A stretch of DNA of 64,000 nucleotides from Nocardia amamiensis. Its GTDB lineage: Bacteria; Actinomycetota; Actinomycetes; Mycobacteriales; Mycobacteriaceae. The stretch lies in assembly GCF_015477605.1 (NCBI RefSeq), contig NZ_JADLQX010000001.1:186001-250000 (forward strand), in the 5' to 3' direction. A program made the position numbers and the translations under genes. The notes beneath the pieces were generated by a model. It was not told the origin of the DNA, did not search any database, and was given only the letters and a program-made list of their open reading frames with translations. This document shows positions 51,396-58,998 of this stretch, piece after piece (position 1 is the stretch's first letter; every line of letters begins with the position of its first letter).

Positions 51396-52016
51396 TCAGT
51401 GTTGCCGCGATGGGTCGGGAATGGCTGCGGAACCGCCGCGGACCCGGCTGCTCAAGCCGGGGCCGACCAACTCGACCAAGTGCTGGTACGCCTCGTCCGC
51501 CGAGAGCGGCGGATGCGGTTCCGCGATGGCGCCGAGCATGCCGACCACGCCCCAGGACAGGAATGTCACGGTGGTGGTGAATTCCTCCTCCGGCATCGCG
51601 AGCCGGTCGCCCAGCCGCTCGGCGAGGATCTGCCCGACCATCACCCTGGTCGTTCGCAGCAGTACGGTGCCGCTTTTGCGGCCGAGCAGGGCTCGATATA
51701 CCTCGGGGTTGTCGGCGGCCAGCCTGAACAGGGTGCGCACCGGTGCGAGCGGTTCTTCGGCGTTGGTGTCCGTCTCGGCAGCCGCCACGGCGGCGTGCAG
51801 ATAGTCGGTGCTGCTGCGCAGGAGCAGATCGTCTTTGTCGCGATAGTGCGCGTAGAACGTCGAACGCCCGACGTCGGCGCGGTCCAAGATGTCCCGGACG
51901 GTGATCCGGTCGTAGCCGCGTTCGAGCATGAGCTCGATCAGCGCTCGGTGCAGCAGATTCCTCGTGCGCCGGACCCGGCGATCCGCGCTGTCCGTGATGT
52001 CCTGCCGATCCGACAC
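51396..52016 (-). CDS. TetR family regulator
   Basis: 206 aa. Helix-turn-helix about residues 30-60 (ITVRDILDRADVGRSTFYAH); TetR_C_8-type C-terminal domain. The GTG start at 52016 follows AGGAGG; the ATG at 52073 has none. Divergent from a methyltransferase gene with a palindrome between them, so it probably represses that gene and itself. Confidence 0.9.
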   Translation of the reverse strand: MSDRQDITDSADRRVRRTRNLLHRALIELMLERGYDRITVRDILDRADVGRSTFYAHYRDKDDLLLRSSTDYLHAAVAAAETDTNAEEPLAPVRTLFRLAADNPEVYRALLGRKSGTVLLRTTRVMVGQILAERLGDRLAMPEEEFTTTVTFLSWGVVGMLGAIAEPHPPLSADEAYQHLVELVGPGLSSRVRGGSAAIPDPSRQH

Positions 52017-52050
52017 GATGCCTCCTGAACAAATCTTCCGTATGTGTCCG

Positions 52051-52071
52051 GTTGCGGATGGTTTCCGCCAC
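52051..52071. promoter_or_regulatory. Candidate TetR operator
   Basis: GTTGCGGA and TCCGCCAC around TGGTT: a 21-bp palindrome with seven of eight pairs matched, midway between the divergent tetR (52016) and methyltransferase (52115) starts. Confidence 0.65.
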
Positions 52072-52114
52072 ATTGCCCCTGGTCGGCACGGCGACGTCCA
52101 CTGATCCTGAACAT

Positions 52115-52801
52115 ATGACCGGAAACGAACCCAAGTCTGCCAAACCGCACCACGACGACGACATCGGCGTACTGCTCACCCAGCCACGCCGCTACCGGGC
52201 ATTGAAGGCCGCGTTCCTGCTCGGCCGCGCGGGTCGCCTGAACGTGCGTCTAGCCGAGCTGGCCGGCCCGGCGTCTGGCGCCGATGTCGTCGATATCGGT
52301 TGTGGTCCAGGCGATTTCGCTCGCGTGCTGGCTCGCACCGCCGGTCAGGTCACGGGCGTGGATCCCTCGCCGCGGATGATCGACTACGCGACCACGCGCT
52401 CTCGCTCCCTGCCGAACTGCCGATTCGAACTCGGCACGGCGCAATCGCTTCTGCTGCCCGACGCATCCGCGGACCTGGTGACCTCGACTTTCGCCATGCA
52501 CCACATCCCCGCGGCGCACCGCCCTGGCGCCCTCGAGCAGATGTTCCGGGTGTTGCGACCGGGCGGCAGGCTGTTGCTCGCCGACACCCAGCCGACCGGC
52601 CCGGTCCTTTCCGCGGCCGTGCGCGTCATGGCGCGATTCGCCGCGCACCGCACGCACGATGCCGCGCAGGACAACGGCGACCCCTTGGCGAGCATCGATA
52701 TCCGCCGGTACCGAGACATGGTGCGCGCGAGCGGCTTCGAGGACGTGAAGTTCGTCGCGGTGCGGCCGGCGACCGGCGTACTGCTGGCCACCAAGCCTTA
52801 A
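52115..52801 (+). CDS. Class I SAM-dependent methyltransferase
   Basis: 228 aa. SAM motif I is VVDIGCGPGDFARVLA; motif II-like GVDPSPRMIDYA; then DLVTSTFAMHHIP and FRVLRPGGRLLLAD, typical of the UbiE/COQ5-like small-molecule group. The substrate is unknown. The ATG at 52115 starts close to the family start. Divergent from and probably controlled by the TetR at 51396. The last 4 bp overlap the convergent flippase-like gene. Confidence 0.88.
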   Translation: MTGNEPKSAKPHHDDDIGVLLTQPRRYRALKAAFLLGRAGRLNVRLAELAGPASGADVVDIGCGPGDFARVLARTAGQVTGVDPSPRMIDYATTRSRSLPNCRFELGTAQSLLLPDASADLVTSTFAMHHIPAAHRPGALEQMFRVLRPGGRLLLADTQPTGPVLSAAVRVMARFAAHRTHDAAQDNGDPLASIDIRRYRDMVRASGFEDVKFVAVRPATGVLLATKP

Positions 52802-55272
52802 ATCAGGTCTCTCGCGGTCATCCACCGCATGGTTGCCCAGCCGCAGAACACCGGCAGCCAGCAGGTGAGCACGCGATACAGCAGCACCGAGGGCACCGCG
52901 ATGTTCGCGGGCAGCCCGAACGCGGCCAGACCGCCGATCAGCGCGGCCTCGACCGCACCGACACCGCCCGGGGTCGGCGCGGCCGAGGCCAGCGTGCCGC
53001 CGATCATGGTGACGATGGTGACGGTGACGAACGTCGCGCCGCCGCCGAACGCCTCCACACTGGCCCACAATGCGCCCGCGAAACCGAGGATGATCGCCGC
53101 GCAGCCGAGGATTATGACCGCGGACCGCTTGGGGTCGCGGGCCAGATCGGCGAGTTCGCCGAGGACTTCCTGCAGTTGCGGCCGGACCGCGTTGTTCAGC
53201 CAGCGGCGCAGCTTCGGCACGAACATGAAGGTGCCGACGATACCCACGCCAACACCGGCGAGCAGATACAGCACTGTGGCGTCGGGGACGAAGTGCGAGA
53301 GATCCGCGGACGTGCCCGCCACGATGCTGAACGCCAGCAGCAGGCTGACGTGCGTGATCACCTGCACGGCCTGCTGTAGCGCCACCGCCGCGGTCGCACG
53401 AACCGCACCCATACCGCCCTTCTGCAGGAAGCGCACGCTCAGTGCGAGCCCGCCCACGCGCGCGGGGGTCGTCGTCGCGGCGAAGGTGTTCGCGATCTGC
53501 ATGATCACCAGATTCCGGAAGCTCACCGCACGGGACGCACAGGCCCACAGCGCCGCCGCCGCGCCGATGTAGGTCAGCGCCGAGACCGCGAGCCCGAGCA
53601 GCGCCCACCACCAGTTCGCCGTTCGCAGCTGAGTGAAGAAGGTCGGCACCGCGCTGATGAACGGATACGCGACGTACACCAGCCCGATCAGCAGGACCAG
53701 CTGGATGATCTGGTTGCGCGAGAACCGGGTGATCTGCTCGGCTTCGATCCGGTCTTGCCCGGTCTGCCTGCGCACTTCCTCGCGCGCGCCGGTCAGCGCG
53801 TGTTTCCAGTCGGGGACCGACTTGCGAATCCCGGTGGGTATGGCCGACTTGGTCAACCGGCTCGCCGCGGCGAGCACCCGCGATTCGCCGAGCGCGCCGA
53901 TGGCCGCGCGCACCGCGGGCTCCTTGCCGAAGACCGCGGTGGTGGTCACCAGCAATTGGGCGATATCCGACTGCAACTGCGCGTCCGACGCCCCGAATTC
54001 GGCACTGCCGAAGCCGCCGAAAGCTGTGGCTCCGTCCTCGACGCGGATGTCGGCAGGTCGCAGATCCCCGTGCGAGATCTGCTTCCGGTGCAGGATGTCG
54101 AGTGCCCGCCACAGACCGGGCAGCACCTCCTCGGCCGACTCGGTGATCGACTCGCCCCGCGGCTGCGTGTGCGCGAACAGCATCCAGCCACGGGAGAGCG
54201 CGGCGACCGCGACCGGCGTACAGCTGGCCAGCCCGAGGTCACCGACGGCGATCGCCATCAGCGCGCGATGCTCGACCGCGCGATGCATGGACCCGTGCAT
54301 CGCCGCGGTTTCGCTGCTGCGGAAGGTGAGCCAGCGCCACAGCTGCCGCAGCGCGCCGAAGCTGCGCTGGTTCTTGCCGAACATCTCGACGACCAGCTCG
54401 CGCTCGGGCCCCTCTACGGCGGCGGCCAGCACCAGCGGCCCGCGACCGGCCGGATGCACCACGGTGAACCCGGTGACGGCGTGACCGCGCCTGGCGAGCA
54501 CCCGGACGGCGGCGTCGAGCGGAACCTCGAGCGCGGGTGTGCCGACCACGAGCACGATCACCGCGCCGACCAGCCAGCCGACCGCGAGCCCGAACATCGC
54601 CCGCGCCGGGACCACGGTGCTGACCACCAGGTGGATCGGCGCGAAGGCGAGCAGCAGGAACCACAGCCAGCGACGCGCCCGGGTGGGCAGCCAGGGGCTG
54701 GAGACGGTGAGCATCGCGGCGATCATCGCGATCCAGCGGGGATCGTCCAGGAACTGGGACAGGAACGTGTCCAACCGGTCGGGCACCTGGAGGTGCCATT
54801 TCGGCGCGGACAGTCCGGTGCCGGTGATGGACAGCAGCAGTCCGGCGACCACTCCGGCCGCGGCATAGCCCGCCAGCAACTTCCACTGTCGGCCGATGAT
54901 CAGCTCGATCAGGATCGCGAACGGCAGGGCGAGGATCGCCATGCCGTAGACCAGATACACCAGGTTCGACTGGGCGGGATTCAGGAAGTCGACGAGGGTG
55001 GATACCGAACTTTCCAGCGCCAGCCATTCCGGCCGGGTGATCAGCGACGCCGCGACGACGATCGCCACCCCCAGCATCGCGAGGACGACCCGGACGATGT
55101 CGCTCGTCCGCCGGCTCATCGGCTGCAGCAGGCTGCCGGTGACCGGGATTTCCCGCCCGCTCTTGCGCCCCTCCGAGTCTTCCGGCCGTACCAGCCGGGT
55201 GACGCGGGATTTGCGTTCAGGTGCTGCGTTGGGTGCCGCTCGGGTTCGGGGCGTACCCGACGAGTTACCCAT
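52798..55272 (-). CDS. Flippase/LPG-synthase-type membrane protein with degenerate kinase domain
   Basis: 824 aa. The first 50 residues are polar, with the 5' end duplicated upstream. Several hydrophobic segments (about 55-260) come next. A cytoplasmic domain about 285-500 resembles a protein kinase: a catalytic-loop-like ISHGDLRPADIRV replaces the usual HxDxxxxN with Asp, so catalysis is doubtful. Another hydrophobic block from 510 to the end is the LPG_synthase_TM (TIGR00374-like) domain, with PGGVGAVEAALIGGLAAFG. Probably a lipid or polyprenyl-phosphate translocation protein with a regulatory pseudokinase; family function is inferred. Confidence 0.85.
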   Translation of the reverse strand: MGNSSGTPRTRAAPNAAPERKSRVTRLVRPEDSEGRKSGREIPVTGSLLQPMSRRTSDIVRVVLAMLGVAIVVAASLITRPEWLALESSVSTLVDFLNPAQSNLVYLVYGMAILALPFAILIELIIGRQWKLLAGYAAAGVVAGLLLSITGTGLSAPKWHLQVPDRLDTFLSQFLDDPRWIAMIAAMLTVSSPWLPTRARRWLWFLLLAFAPIHLVVSTVVPARAMFGLAVGWLVGAVIVLVVGTPALEVPLDAAVRVLARRGHAVTGFTVVHPAGRGPLVLAAAVEGPERELVVEMFGKNQRSFGALRQLWRWLTFRSSETAAMHGSMHRAVEHRALMAIAVGDLGLASCTPVAVAALSRGWMLFAHTQPRGESITESAEEVLPGLWRALDILHRKQISHGDLRPADIRVEDGATAFGGFGSAEFGASDAQLQSDIAQLLVTTTAVFGKEPAVRAAIGALGESRVLAAASRLTKSAIPTGIRKSVPDWKHALTGAREEVRRQTGQDRIEAEQITRFSRNQIIQLVLLIGLVYVAYPFISAVPTFFTQLRTANWWWALLGLAVSALTYIGAAAALWACASRAVSFRNLVIMQIANTFAATTTPARVGGLALSVRFLQKGGMGAVRATAAVALQQAVQVITHVSLLLAFSIVAGTSADLSHFVPDATVLYLLAGVGVGIVGTFMFVPKLRRWLNNAVRPQLQEVLGELADLARDPKRSAVIILGCAAIILGFAGALWASVEAFGGGATFVTVTIVTMIGGTLASAAPTPGGVGAVEAALIGGLAAFGLPANIAVPSVLLYRVLTCWLPVFCGWATMRWMTARDLI

Positions 55273-55338
55273 GTGCTGTGCCGCCTCTCCGAGTCCTCCG
55301 GCCGTACCAGTCAGGTGGCGCAGGGTTTGCGTTCAGGT
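55171..55338. repeat. Duplicated 5' end of the flippase-like gene
   Basis: A 52-bp segment inside the gene (55171-55222) recurs just upstream of its start at 55287-55338, offset 116 bp. By eye there are six mismatches, all transitions. The upstream copy contains an in-frame stop, so it is not translated. Confidence 0.85.
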
Positions 55339-55454
55339 ATCGGTTGTTACGTTCGCTGCACGATACTGCGCAGCAGACGTGGTGATGTTCGCGATATCCG
55401 CTGGTGTAGTGCGGCTCCGCCGCCCGCTGTGCCCTACATCACTCCAATCCGAGC

Positions 55455-55802
55455 TTGATCCTGACACTGGTGTCAAGTTCGAGCATGTGGGCATGGACCG
55501 GCCGCAGGCCCCGCGGCTGGATGGGTCCGGCACTCACCGGCCCGGAATTCGTGCGGATCGTCCGTGACCAAGTCGACCAGCTCTGCGCCGAGTCGGCCGA
55601 CAGCGGCCGCGTCATGGCGCTCGCCTTGCACCCGTTCGTGATCGGTCAGGCATTCCGGATCAAATACCTGGACCAAGCGCTCGACTACGTGGCGACCCAC
55701 CCCGGGGTGTGGCTGACGACCAGCGACGAGATCGCCGAGCACTACGCGGGCGCGTCGGCACTTGCCGAATCCGCGCGATCCGAAGACTATCGGGTCACAT
55801 AG
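55455..55802 (+). pseudogene. Truncated polysaccharide deacetylase (C-terminal part)
   Basis: The recognisable portion, from about 55529, reads ALTGPEFVRIVRDQVDQLCA, then MALALHPFVIGQAFRIKYLD and HPGVWLTTSDEIAEHY. This is the C-terminal third of PuuE/allantoinase-like polysaccharide deacetylases. The N-terminal NodB core with the metal-binding Asp and His residues is missing. It follows a promoter-like palindrome, as if a deletion joined a promoter to a gene tail. Its stop lies 20 bp before an SDR gene. Confidence 0.75.
55462..55475. promoter_or_regulatory. TGACAC-TG-GTGTCA palindrome
   Basis: A perfect 14-bp palindrome in the sequence TTGATCC-TGACACTGGTGTCA-AG. Similar TTGACACTGGTGTCAA elements are common in actinobacterial promoters controlled by MerR-type regulators. 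It lies upstream of a truncated gene, so its target may be lost. Confidence 0.5.
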
Positions 55803-55822
55803 CCGATGCTCGGGAGGCGGGA

Positions 55823-56680
55823 ATGGCAGTGCAGGACCAGGATCTGACCGGAAAGACAGTGGTGGTGACCGGCGCGAGTTCCGGAATCGGCGCCGCGGCG
55901 GCGCAGCGGCTCGCGGCGCGCGGCGCCACCGTCGCGGTGGTTGGCCGATCGCCGGAACGCACCGCGGAGGTGGCGGCGAACGCGGGCGCGCAGCCGTTCG
56001 TCGCCGATTTCGCCCGGCTCGATGACGTGCGCAAGCTGGCCGATCAGTTGCTCGACCGGTATCAGCGCATCGATGTGCTGGCCAACAACGCGGGCGGCGC
56101 TTGGCCCAAGCGCACCGTCACCGACGACGGAAACGAGCTGACCTTCCAGGTCAACCATCTGGCATCGTTTCTGCTGACCAACCTTCTGCTGGAGCGCCTG
56201 ACCCAGTCGCGGGCCAGGGTGGTCAACACTTCGAGCGTGACCTACCGGATGGCCAAGCTGGATCTGGACACGGTCAACGCGCCGACGGGTTCGTTCAACC
56301 AGCTCGGCGCGTACGGCACGTCCAAGCTCGCGAACATCCTGTTCACCAGGGAACTGGCCCGCCGCACCGCGGGCACCGGTCTCACCACCGCGGCCTTCCA
56401 CCCCGGGGCGGTCGCCACCCACGTCTACGACAAGGCCCCGCTCGGTATCGGCTGGTTCATCCGATCTCCGCTGTCGCGCCCGTTCTTCATCCGCCCGGAC
56501 AAGGGCGCCGAGCCCTTGGTGCACCTGGCCACCGCCGCCGACGGCGAGGCGATCAACGGGCAGTACTTCCACCGATTCAAACTGGAGCCGCCGAGCAACA
56601 AGCAGGCGATCGATGCCGATCTCGCACAGCGATTGTGGACGCTGTCAGAACAGGCCACCGGCATCGCGACCACGAAATAG
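55823..56680 (+). CDS. Short-chain dehydrogenase/reductase (retinol dehydrogenase-like)
   Basis: 285 aa. TGASSGIGAAAAQRL (cofactor), NNAGGAWPK, the catalytic Ser in VVNTSSVTYRM, Tyr and Lys in YGTSKLANILF, then FHPGAVATHVY. The long C-terminal part matches the RDH/WWOX-like SDR group. GGGAGGCGG precedes the ATG. Arg in position GRSPER suggests NADP(H) use. Substrate unknown. Convergent with the next SDR gene, 6 bp apart. Confidence 0.9.
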   Translation: MAVQDQDLTGKTVVVTGASSGIGAAAAQRLAARGATVAVVGRSPERTAEVAANAGAQPFVADFARLDDVRKLADQLLDRYQRIDVLANNAGGAWPKRTVTDDGNELTFQVNHLASFLLTNLLLERLTQSRARVVNTSSVTYRMAKLDLDTVNAPTGSFNQLGAYGTSKLANILFTRELARRTAGTGLTTAAFHPGAVATHVYDKAPLGIGWFIRSPLSRPFFIRPDKGAEPLVHLATAADGEAINGQYFHRFKLEPPSNKQAIDADLAQRLWTLSEQATGIATTK

Positions 56681-56686
56681 CGGCGG

Positions 56687-57469
56687 TCAACGTTCGGCGT
56701 CGGCGAGCCGGAGGGAGTTGACGCCCTCCGGCTCGTCCGTCGGGTCCAGCTCGACGCCCACGCCGTACACCGCGCCCGACCGGTCGCTCGCGTCCAGCTC
56801 GGCGATCGCCCGAGCGACCTGCTCGGTGGGCACGAGCGCGGGAAAACTGTTGGGCGCGACGGCATTGGCGCGCACACCGAACTCGGCGAACTCGGCGGCG
56901 ATACCGCGAGTCAGTTGATTCAGCGCGGCCTTCGACGCGGAGTACAGAGTCTGTCCCGGGTACACCTCCGACCCGGAGATGCTCGAGACGTTGACGATGT
57001 TGCGGTTGCGCGCGCGGTTCTCCGGACCGGCGTGCAACCAGCATCGCTGTGCCAAACGCGCCGCAAGACGAAGGGGCACATTGACATTCAGCGCGAAATG
57101 GCGATCGAAGTCCTCCAGTGCCGCGTCTCCGTCGACGATGCCGCGCGGGTGCAGCCGGATGTGCGCCGCGTTGTTCACCAGCAGGTCGACGTGGCCGAAC
57201 CGGGCCAGCGCCAGATCGACGACCCGCTCCACCTCACCCGGCTGCGTCAGATCGGACCGGACCACGAAAATGCGCGATTCGTTCTCCGGCACTGCCGCTT
57301 CCGGCGCGAGCGGATCGACGTACCACTCCAGTTGCGACGGCGCGGCGGGCGTGCGCGTGCGGCACACGGCGACGATGTCGTAGTCGCGGTAGTAGGTCCG
57401 GCAGAAGGCGTCGCCGAGCGTGCCGCTCGCGCCCGTGAGCAGGCAGACGCGGCGTTCACCAGTTGACAA
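56687..57469 (-). CDS. Short-chain dehydrogenase coupled to the 2OG oxygenase
   Basis: 260 aa from a TTG start at 57469, chosen because GGAGGAG lies six bases before it; the ATG at 57499 has no such site. TGASGTLGDAF, NNAAHIRLHP, Ser in NVSSISGSE and YSASKAALNQL give a complete active site. The start lies 14 bp inside the oxygenase gene, so translation should be coupled and the two enzymes probably act on one pathway. The last residues are encoded by a 12-bp hairpin. Confidence 0.87.
   Translation of the reverse strand: MSTGERRVCLLTGASGTLGDAFCRTYYRDYDIVAVCRTRTPAAPSQLEWYVDPLAPEAAVPENESRIFVVRSDLTQPGEVERVVDLALARFGHVDLLVNNAAHIRLHPRGIVDGDAALEDFDRHFALNVNVPLRLAARLAQRCWLHAGPENRARNRNIVNVSSISGSEVYPGQTLYSASKAALNQLTRGIAAEFAEFGVRANAVAPNSFPALVPTEQVARAIAELDASDRSGAVYGVGVELDPTDEPEGVNSLRLADAER
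56704..56735. terminator. Hairpin inside the 3' end of the SDR gene
   Basis: CGAGCCGGAGGG (56704-56715) and its perfect complement (56724-56735) around an 8-nt loop. It lies in codons near the end of the 56687 gene and just beyond the stop of the convergent SDR, for which it could be the terminator. Confidence 0.6.
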
Positions 57470-58241
57470 TCTTGTCTCCTCCCCAGCGCCGTTCGGCATC
57501 CGCCTTGGTGCGATGCACCCACATCACGACGCTGTTGCGGTCTTTGGTGTTGTTGCCCGCGAAGGTGTGCCAGCTGCGCGGCGTGACCTCGAACAGGATC
57601 AGCGAATTGTCCAGCGGCGGAACAAGCGTCACCGAAGGAAGCGTGGCGTCGTCGGCGACGTGGTCGTACAGCGCGGTCTCGCCGCCGTCGCCGGGCTCCC
57701 ACCCGGGATTGCCCAGATAGAACAGCACCGCGACGGCGCGAATGGTCTCGCGTGCGGCGACGCCGGGGGCGCGTGCCCCCGTCTTGGTGTCGACCGTCCC
57801 GTCCGGCAGCCGTACCTCGCTGGAGCCGGGGGCCGGCCCTTGGAACCAAGCCGGGTTGAGGTCGTTGTGTGGCCAGCCGAACGGACTGCCTGGACGGTGA
57901 TGGTGCACCGATCCCTCGATATCGCCGGTCGCCTCGACGCCGCCGACCCGGGCGACCAGGTCGTGCCACTCCCGCGAGGTGAATATCGCGAGCGGCCCGT
58001 CGCGCAGGTCGGCCAGGCGTATGCCGTTCGCGCTGTAGCCGTCGGCGACCGAACCGAACAGCTCGGGACGCTCGCGGCGAACCCGGTCCAGTTCGTCGGT
58101 CAATCGCTGATAGAACTCCGGAACGAAGACGTCGCGGGCGTACACGTGCGGAAACGGTTGGCTACGCCGGACCCAGCGCCGATGGGCGAACAACTCGGCG
58201 AACCACTGCGGCACCGCGAGCCCCGACTCGGTTGTGACCAT
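57456..58241 (-). CDS. 2-oxoglutarate/Fe(II)-dependent oxygenase
   Basis: 261 aa double-stranded beta-helix enzyme. The iron triad is visible: His125 and Asp127 in PHNDLNP and His225 in SWHTFAG. Arg235 ten residues on is placed to hold 2-oxoglutarate. AVLFYLGNPGWEPGDGGETA is the typical strand before it, as in Tpa1/prolyl-4-hydroxylase-like members. GGGAGGGAG precedes the ATG. It overlaps the downstream SDR by 14 bp. A hydroxylation followed by oxidation of one substrate is plausible; the substrate is unknown, possibly a peptide or amino acid derivative. Confidence 0.87.
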   Translation of the reverse strand: MVTTESGLAVPQWFAELFAHRRWVRRSQPFPHVYARDVFVPEFYQRLTDELDRVRRERPELFGSVADGYSANGIRLADLRDGPLAIFTSREWHDLVARVGGVEATGDIEGSVHHHRPGSPFGWPHNDLNPAWFQGPAPGSSEVRLPDGTVDTKTGARAPGVAARETIRAVAVLFYLGNPGWEPGDGGETALYDHVADDATLPSVTLVPPLDNSLILFEVTPRSWHTFAGNNTKDRNSVVMWVHRTKADAERRWGGDKIVNW

Positions 58242-58394
58242 TACTCCCTCCCGGTCTGACCCTCGCGATCATAAAGGGCGCAGTCGGACGGAGTCCGTCG
58301 ATAGCCCGCGCCGGGCCGAGCGAAGGCGAGGCAGCCGCAGATTGCCCGCACCCGATGCGCGCGTCCGGGTCTCGGCGCTGGGAGGATCGGGCGG

Positions 58395-58994
58395 GTGAGC
58401 CGTGATCTGCGTGTGTGTTTCGTCGGAGACTCGTTCGTCGCCGGCGTCGGCGACGAACGCTGCCTGGGGTGGGCGGGTCGCCTCGCGGCCGCGGCGCACG
58501 CGGAAGGGGTGCCGCTGACCGCTTACAACCTGGGCGTGCGGAGGCAGACCTCGGCCGAGATCCTGGACCGCTGGCTGCTTGAGTGCTCGCCGCGGCTGCC
58601 CGAGGGCGTGGACGCAAGGGTGGTGCTGTCGTTCGGCGTGAACGACGCCACGTACGAGAACGGCGGTCCACGAGTGTCGTCCGCGCAGTCGGTGGCCAAT
58701 CTGGAACGCCTGCTCGCACAGGCCGCCGAGCGAGGCTGGCCGGTGCTGGCGGTGGCGCCGCCGCCGATCGCGGACGACGAGCACAATGCCCGCACGGCCG
58801 CGCTAGACGCGCGGTTCGCACAGACCTGTGCGGCGTCGGGCGTGCCCTACGTGGGCGTGTATCAGCCGCTGTGCGACAACGCGGTGTGGGCCGCCGAGGT
58901 CCGTGCCGGCGACGGCGCGCATCCGGGGGCAGCGGGCTACGACGAGATCGCCGCCCTGATCGCGCCGCAGTGGCGAGAGTGGTTGTCGCGCTGA
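58395..58994 (+). CDS. GDSL-type esterase/lipase
   Basis: 199 aa, SGNH hydrolase. Block I VCFVGDSFVAGVGD (Ser13), block III FGVNDATYENG, block V DGAHPGAAGYDEIA with Asp and His. All catalytic blocks are present. No signal peptide. The GTG start at 58395 is at the expected distance. Convergent with the AarF-type gene, 4 bp apart. Substrate unknown. Confidence 0.88.
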   Translation: MSRDLRVCFVGDSFVAGVGDERCLGWAGRLAAAAHAEGVPLTAYNLGVRRQTSAEILDRWLLECSPRLPEGVDARVVLSFGVNDATYENGGPRVSSAQSVANLERLLAQAAERGWPVLAVAPPPIADDEHNARTAALDARFAQTCAASGVPYVGVYQPLCDNAVWAAEVRAGDGAHPGAAGYDEIAALIAPQWREWLSR

Positions 58995-58998
58995 CCGG

